Shown one piece after another: positions 48,001 through 57,000 of a stretch of DNA of 62,000 bases. Numbering within the stretch: the first letter of the stretch is position 1; each line of letters begins with the position of its first letter. The translations under genes were made by a program, and so were the position numbers. The notes below the pieces were generated by a model. The model was given only the letters and a program-made list of their open reading frames with translations. It searched no databases and was not told the origin of the DNA. Source of the stretch: Apostichopus japonicus (taxonomy: Eukaryota; Echinodermata; Holothuroidea; Aspidochirotida; Stichopodidae); contig NC_092570.1 in assembly GCF_037975245.1 (NCBI RefSeq), positions 13,785,001 to 13,847,000 on the forward strand, given 5' to 3'.

Positions 48001-51000
48001 AGATAGAAGAAAACAATGAGTTCTCAGAAAAACAAGTTGACAAGATAGGATTTGATTAGTGATTCGGTATAATTTCTTCTCTGTCGATTCTCTTCTCTAA
48101 TTAAATAAAATAACAATGATCTGACTCCGTCAATTATGTACTCAAAGGAGTGACGAAGTGACGAACTTGCGGGACCCATGCCGCCTTTTATAGATAACTC
48201 TACCGAAAATCCCACTGCGCATAGTCAGAAGGCAGCCAATAACCTGCTCATCCTGCATTAACTTAACGATATAAAAATCAGTCCGTAAGCACTGATCTGC
48301 CCTGATTGGTTGGGAGTTTGGAAGTCCACCCCTTTTTTATGGAAACTTCTATACCACGTGAGAAGAACCTTCTCGAATGTTCTACAGACACATCAAATCT
48401 ATTGTGGGAAAAGGCCCTGTAACATTTTTCAATAGGATAGTTAAAACTTCTCGTGGGAAAACTGAATCCTCGACCTAGATAAATATATAAGGGGCCTGTG
48501 CGGTGTCTCGATGGAGTTTTTCGGGAACATCAAAGAGGCAGTATTACTATTTCATAACAATAGTCTGTGGATATTTTGTTTGTTTTCATTAAGCTGCTCT
48601 ATTTAGATGTTTAATATTGTGACATTAACATCCACTAACATGAAAAGGGATACTCCTGTTGAGGTCGATTGCATAAAAAGGTGGACGTTTCTGCTTCTTT
48701 CTAGGTTAAAACCACATCCTCATGTAGCATTTTGTATGGCAAACAGTGGCGGAGCGTCCATACAGTCATGGGGGCGGAGGCCCCCCCCCCCCTGACGGAC
48801 TCAAATGGACTGCTGGCGCCCTTTTCAGCTTTTTACCACTTTTTGCTTATTCATGATTATTGACTTTTTTATTGCGCTCTCATCTACCTATTGACATTTG
48901 TCACATTTTGTTGGCGTAATTTTCTGACACCTATTTATTTTTCTTTTATCTGCAAATTAGCAAGGCACGGAAAGGGTCATATCCGGCGACCTGTGGTGGC
49001 GCTCCGCTTAGATAATGTCAAAAGCGCCCCTACAGACCATTCTCGCCCCCCCCCCTGACCAATACCCCTAGCTCCGCCATTGATGGCAATGATATAAATC
49101 TGTCAAATTTAGTGGTATATATCTTGTGAATGCATGTGACAACAGCAAAGTGAATCATGTCATCACACCAATTCAACTAAAAGTGTGTTTTTTTTCCTGC
49201 TTTTTCTTGATAATATTTAGCTCACTTCTTCACAGAGGAAATGAATATTTCCACAAACAAAGCTGCAATTTTTATGAAATGCCAAATACTGTACAGAGCA
49301 GCTTGACAAGCATTCCAAGTGTACAGTATCATGTTTCAATGATAAATCAATCTTTTTTATCAATATTTTACATGACAGAAACAAAAGTGAATCTTTTGGA
49401 GAACATTTGCCATTATAATGTTGTCACAGACCATATACAGTAACATGATTCACTGTAGTGAAGAATCAAGTGTTTATAGTAGTAGTAGTAGTAGTAAGTT
49501 GAGTCTCGTCTATCTGACATGCTCAGTGATTAACCTCCGCCACGTATCACGATCTTGCTCAAGGTTTATTGTTTCCTCTAAATTGTTAATGTTAACGTCC
49601 TTTAAATTGCGACTTTATTTTTCCAAGCAAGGTAGTCACGGGCCTTCCTACTGGTTTAGCAGTATGTCTCAATGCTTCTCTTAAAGCAACCTTTGCTGGA
49701 GCGTCCTCAGCCTGGAGTCTTGCTACATGACCGAAAAATCTCAATTTTCTATGTGCGACTATAATGGATGACCAATGTGTTTGGTTGGTTTCATTGTAGA
49801 GCTCATCGCCAGTGAAAATAATTTACATCCAATCAAATATATCTTTGAGTTTACTAGGGGACATGGTATAGTGACAGGGGGTGTGCAACCAACAGTGTGG
49901 ATATCTCTCTTTATTATACACTACCGTTAGTGTTACATTGATTGTCTGCTACTGGAATATTCCTTTAAGTGTATTTAACATTTTGTGATGTTACAATAAA
50001 GTATTTCTCATAACTTTCCACCACATACCGTAGTGAGTTATAATATGTAAATCGTCACCAATTGATGCTAACAATCGGCTCTATATTAATACTCTAAATT
50101 AATGCTCTATATGCTCTACAGTATATTAATGCTCTATATTAAATATGAATATTAATTCTTTCAATATAAAATATCCATCCTACAGAAAGAGAAAACAAAC
50201 ATAAGACTGTCGATATTCCAGAAGAGTAAGTCCATATCAGTTTTTTTATTTATTTATCTCATAAGTTCTCATAACCTTATAGCAGGGGACAATTCGTATT
50301 GCAGAGCTCTCAACAGGCAGATAGCAATGCCAGATTTGGCTTGCGAATGAATTCAAACCAGCAATTTGAGTTGTGCGATTACTGTAGGCCTAAGCATCCT
50401 ACCAGCCTGTGCTGTACACTGCTCAATCTAGGTAGCCTATATTATATAGTAACATTTTGGTATCTCTGGCCCTAATTAAGCCCCTACCAATGCTTCTCTC
50501 GGGCCCAATCAAGTGAGAACCCCCTGTTGAAGGACAGTAGAAGCAAGATTGTGTATTTGTCCTCATGGCATTACATATTGTACTTTAACTGCCGCAAACA
50601 ATAATATGAACGCTATACATAATCATAATGTAATTACATATCATAACTATATAAAAGCCCAAACAGATGCCTAATCACAGCATATTCTTAAAATCCCACG
50701 GTTACCATAGTAATATGTCTGAAAAGTCTCAAGAGGATTTTTCTTGTGGACACATACCCATCTCACTGGGGTGGTAGCTTGACATTACTACACGCTTCAT
50801 TGTATTAAAACAAATTTTCTACCAAGCATGCAACCCAAAATATACCCTTGTAATACTGTTATTAAAACTTGTGATCATCAAATAATGTGGCTAACTTTTT
50901 CTTCCATACTAGATGTACTGCAAATTTGTATTGGTTTGGTTGGTTGGTCATTTATTGGTTCTTTTTTAATTATCTTTCCAGACTGCTACCTATAACTGAC

Positions 51001-54000
51001 AACGGTGAGACCGTGCATCAGTTTCTAGTTGGTGCCAGATACAACAGGTATGTATGTGTTTTAACAAACATGACAAACCAAGCATCAGTGATCCACAAAT
51101 GTTAAGAAGTACAGACAGTCCTCAGTGAGGGGCTAATGAATGCCCAATGGGTCTCATTATCTGAGCTGTTATGCCTGGAAGTATTTGCATTTTTTATTCA
51201 ACTATGAAAAGGAGAATCAATTAAGTCTGAGCTGAGCAAGGATAAGCACAGTAAACTTCATGCAGTTCACACAGACGAGTACAAATTTTTTCCAAGACGC
51301 TGACAGTAACGCTATGATACTTTTGGCAACCTGTTGATTATACATGAATAATTGAATATGAAACATGTTTGGATAAACTTCTCCATGAAAGTACCTTGGG
51401 GGGGACGGGTGGGATTCCATCGACATGACAATTTTGGGGAAATTTATTTTTGTCTTCTTGACAAGTTTCTTTACATTGTCCACCAACCAGGAATATCCCT
51501 TTAAGAAGCCATCATTTGTATTAATGAAAATAACAAAATTTCTTCTGCCTCTGTGTTTAACCAAACATAAATGAGGGAGAATTGGGGAGCACACCTGACA
51601 TGTTTATAAACATCGTCTAGTGGACCGAGGAGGATATCATCATGCAGCAGGGATTTCAGATGAGGGCTGCTTAAATTAGTATAGTGTTGTTTGGTTATAT
51701 CTGAAGATGATGGTGATGATGCTCAAGGTGGAGAGGACTTAAAAGTGGCAAAAGAGGGTCAAGGAAAGGTTAACTTTTTTAATATAAGCAAAAAATACTC
51801 TAAAGGACCCCCACAAGGTGATCAGCAAGTGTTTTTTTACTCTCTCTCTAAAAACCTTTGAAAGACAAAATGTTGGTATGGGAGGAAGGAGGGGTGGGTG
51901 GTTAGGATAGTCGGTTCATCGGACCACATATCCCATGGTCAGTAATTCCATGTCTTCAGTCTGGTCACTTAATTGTATAATCTATCATACTTATACTGTC
52001 ATGTAATATTATGAAATATGGTTAGTTAAGTCTGTAAGCTCCTGTAAGTCCCCCTATAACCACTCTGAAGACCAAAGGAGTAAGGGGGAGGGGATGTCAG
52101 ATCCCATAACATAACAATAATTTGGCAGGTTAACACCCTTTAAGTATTCCTGCAAGATATAGTTAACATATGCCACAGAATATGTGGACTATATAATAGC
52201 CTGTTTGAATGTTAAGTGTGTCAGTCTGATTTTAATGAGCACTGCAGTAGCAAAGAGATAAGTCTTTCACAACGATCGTACCATTTCTGTTCACCAATTT
52301 TTAACTTAATTTTTGATTTATGCTTTTTTTTTCTTTTTTTTTTTTTGCCAGAATTTTAATTTCCTCAACTCATTTATTATCAAATTTTCTCTCCATCACA
52401 TTGGTTTAATTTTTTTTTAAACCTTTTTTTTTTTTCATTTAATGATAATAATATTTATCATCTATCAGGGAATCTGTTTGGGTAATGTGAAAATATGATG
52501 GTCATAAAGTATCTAACTGATGTGCCTTGATGTGAATTGCCTCTATAAACAATTTTAATTATGAGGGTAAAACAGCTGTTATCTAATGAGCACGTCTTTG
52601 GCACGTGCCTGACGTTACCATTCCGAGTACTGTACATGCATGACACGAAGGTACTACATACTCAAAGTGAAGCAGTCCTCGATCGCCTGATCGAAAATAC
52701 TGAGACATCGATGGAAAGAAGGCGTCAATAAAGATAAACTCATTTGAATTCGGCAATAAGTCAGCAGTTGATCGGTACACGACATCATAAAATTAAGAAT
52801 TAATCATGCAATTACAAGTCTAATTTTTTTTGTCAGATTTTGGGATAAATTTGATCTGGGCAAAAAATCATCCATAAATGATGGCTTTAGGCAGAATTTT
52901 TAGTCAAAGTGGAAGTGTTTATATATATGGCAATTTTTCTACAGTACAGGTTACTCTGATTTCTCAAGATGTTTAGATTGAAAACAGGATGTATCTGACT
53001 GTATGGTAAACTATGAAAATGGTTACGCTCACACGATTCTTCTTTGGTCTTGTCTTTGTCACGATTCTCAGAACTATGACATACAGGCATGAGCTTTTTC
53101 TGCGAATTCGCGGAATATCCGTGATTTCTTTTCTACCTCTGGGACAAAAACTATTATCCTAACACAGTGTAGCATACTCAAACTGGAGCCTATACCGCAA
53201 TTTTTGCAAAGTTCCGTGATTTTTTTTCCAGGCTCATCCCTGGACATATCAAGACTTACGATTTTAAACCCTTAGTTGTACTTTAGCATCCATTTGCATC
53301 TTTTCCCTCAGAGGTCATTACAGAGATGCCAAGTGCCTAACGAATCTAGGACTGTACGTCTGCAGAGACGATATTACCAATTGCTTCTTACGACCGTCCT
53401 CCAGCCATTATCACACCGCTCCCAGAACACTCGCTTCAGGTAACAGCTCTCATAAATTATGACAAATTCATGTGAGGGTAGAGGGAAAGGCTTGATAGTC
53501 AGCTGACTCCTCCCCCAACCTCACCCCCACCCCCTCCAAAAAAAATGTACCAGCTATGCCTTACCATTGGCAAGTTTTCACCTGCAGCATTGGGTAATAT
53601 TTGAACAAATTAAGACCTTATTGCCTCCTGCCAAGTATATTTTACTGCAGTACACTCTGATCATTCGGGGGGGGGGGAGGAGGAAGGGGAGGGGGGATAA
53701 TTTGATCTTCCACAATTACCTGTGGACAATATGGAGATAAATAACCTCTAGTCAATTATGTGTTTGGAAACTTTTGAACAATATGTATAGTTTTCTAATA
53801 CTTGGAGGCTATATTGAAAATCATAGCATTTGGCAAAGAGTAGAACATGAGTACAATTTCAAAACTTAACCGTATCACAGGTATTGTTTCAGCATGTCGA
53901 GCAAATAGAAACTGACATTATGCAGGTTTTTTGCCAATTAGCTGCATTCATGAGATATATGTAGGTGCATAAATTTTGCATACAAATTTGACTTAATTGG

Positions 54001-57000
54001 CATTTTTCCATGATCAAAATTTTTACAATAGTAGTAGTTCAATAGTATTTAGTTCTTTCTCATTTGAGATGCATTTTAGAATGAATTCCAATAATGCAAC
54101 TGTTGTAAAGTATGTAGGTCTCTACCTCAGACAGTTAGAGACAGTAGAAATAAATCCCATATAAATTACATTTGGCTTAAATATTCTTTGTTAACTGTTA
54201 CTGGCTTTAATTACTTCATTCTTGATAGATCTATAGAGTGTCAGTTTTCATCACAAGTCAATCCCTGCAATAAAACAACAGTATCAGAAGAAAATTTATA
54301 AGATCTTAGAAAAAAAATACAGGTTCAGAGAAAGGACTAAAATCATGTGAAGAAGTGTCCTTTCAACAGCTGTGCTTTTCTGTCCCGATGAAAGATTTTA
54401 GTGCAAACTTTTGTCTCGAACCTTGAAATCTATTTCAAACGATAAGAACCGAGCTTGTTCAAGTTTACAGACCATTAGGTTGAAGGAGAGGTGAAGCAGA
54501 AAAAATGGACGTGTTCTGCGAGCAAACAGAAAACTCGTAGGAAATCATGAACTGAGGATCTTTATCAATCATACTTGATGATGGTACAACTAAACATCAA
54601 CAGGCATTTTAGAATTATTCCGGAAGCAAGTTATTGCTCTGAAGTACCATTGATAATTGTGTAGATTTGATTTTGTATTTGTGGACTTTGTGAGGTCAAT
54701 GATTATATCTCAAATATTTATTCTCAAATATTAATTCTAAGCCCGACCGACGCACAATAGAAAAGTAATATAAGTAAGGCTTAAAAATGTACTAAAGAAC
54801 TGTTTTGCTCATCTGCCAAGCCTGTTCATCAATTGATCTGTTAAATTGTTAAATGTTTGGTTGTGTTTTCTGGTTGTTCTATTTCTATTTACATTAGAAG
54901 ATTTGAATCGGTTCTGTCTAAAGTAAAGCACGATTTGTAACATTGGTCGTTATCTTTACTCAATTCTTCATTATATAAAATAATTCCTATGTAGTATTGA
55001 GATTGCATAACAATGCCCTATCAATGGTTGTTATTAGAACTGCAATTATGTACCATGCTAATTGTGAATTAATGAGATGGAAATGTATATATATATATAT
55101 GTAAATATATATATATATATATATTATTTAGTTACATATATCAAATATTTTCTAATTGATGACAAAATGCTTATCAATAGAGTTATAAGACTTGTATCCA
55201 AGATATGACAACTTGGTATTATGACTTATAATACTTTAATATAATATATAACCAATCATTCACTGGAATAATTTGATTTCAGATCAAACTTTAAGGTCCC
55301 TTATTTTTCCTTCCTTTTTTAAGTTTGTTTTCCTGTTAACTTATCTGCCATAAATCATATCTTTTTGACAGATACTTATAAACCATTCATTCTGGAAGAG
55401 GGAAATTTAATTGCAATTGAAGAGGAGGGATATATTTCTGCCAGAGTAATGCTATCGATTATATTTTGTTTTTGGTTTGTACTTTGATTAAATTATTGTG
55501 TGGCAATCTTTAGTGCACGTCAGTTGTTTTCAAGTAATTATATCCTCTCTTCCAAGTCAAATTTCAAAGTCAGAAACATTCCATTGAAAGTTCTGTATAT
55601 AAACGGTGCGCCAAGTTTGATTTTAAGCTAATTATTTCGATTTTCAAAAGATTATCGTGAACTCAATCTTTTGTCCTGCACACAGACGTTTTATACAACG
55701 GCTTGAGTCAGAGTTCGTCTTCCATCAGGAGCACTCCGCAGATTAAAGCCAAGACATCACCTTTTGGCCCACGACCCAAGAGTGCCAGGGTCATCAGTAA
55801 AACCAAGCAACCGTGGACCTCAGGTAGGCTGCAGGCCTCGACGCCACGTAGCTCACACACCGAGAGCGGAAATAGTTTCGACTACCCCGCTGGAAACCAG
55901 TCGAAACCTGGTACAAAAGTCCAAAACATAGACGGCAGTTGCCTGGAAAGCAGAGAGCAGACTGCTGCATCGAGCAGTTTGAAGGACGATGACAAAGACG
56001 ACGACGCCGGGAATTATGTTCTCTGTCAGACAGGGGTCATCCACGGCAAGGGAAGTACCCCTGCTTGGTCGAGAACCCAGAGGAGGAATTCTAACCCTGC
56101 CAGGCTGTGGTCCGGAAAGAAAGGACAAACCTTGAAAAGAGGGACAGAGGATGGCGGACCAGAGGGAAAGACGGATACAACAGGAGAGATGAGGGAGGAG
56201 TCTACAGAATCGAAAGTGTCCAAAGAGGTCAAACAGATGGTGCTACAGCAGTACCACCTACGGATTTTTGGTAAGACAATCATCTCGCACATTCTTTGAC
56301 ATACCATGCAGTGATGTTGTCTGGTAGAACAACATCATTTAGTAATTCAGAACACACAACATCAAACACAGTGCCATATTAAACAGTGTGAGATAAGTTG
56401 TTCACCTGACAAACCCATCTCCCTAGCTCCCCTGCCCCTTGGGTCCTTGAAACTCTGTATGCTGTATCAAATGTGTAATGTGCTTTAAACATTCTTCACA
56501 GTGTCAAGCTTAAAATCTCCTGACAAAATTATCCTCCCCAACCGTCCCACCACCGAACCGCTAGCAGCACTATATTGATTTAGTTTGCACCAGTGTGATC
56601 CTATACTGGCAAATTTGTCAACTGATAAATTCACAGATAGGAAAGTTTATGACATGCAAGTTTCTTTCCTAAATATCCTGGTAAAATTTGTTTCAAACAA
56701 CTTGACATGGGATAAAGTCGACCTTCAAATAAGGTCTTCATTGAGAGAGTTTTATGAGTATCCAGGTCTGGGTTAAAAGTCTAAAACCGATGTGTCGTCC
56801 ATATCAGATGGAAATCCCGCAACTCTAGACCCCTGACGACGGAAGAAGGCATATTAGGTTGTTGATATAAAACAAAACCTTCCAAAAGATGCCTGTTTGA
56901 CGGGTGGAAATCCTTCGACTTAAAATAAGCATATTAAGCATATTATACTTGTGAAGGCAGCACACTTTATCATGATGACAACACCCGACTATTAAACATG

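Noticed and set aside
47886-48620. Promoter of a host heat-shock protein gene
   Set aside because: No Hsp coding sequence follows on either strand. LTR-type start sequence and intron location favour a retroelement origin, although the right end is unresolved.
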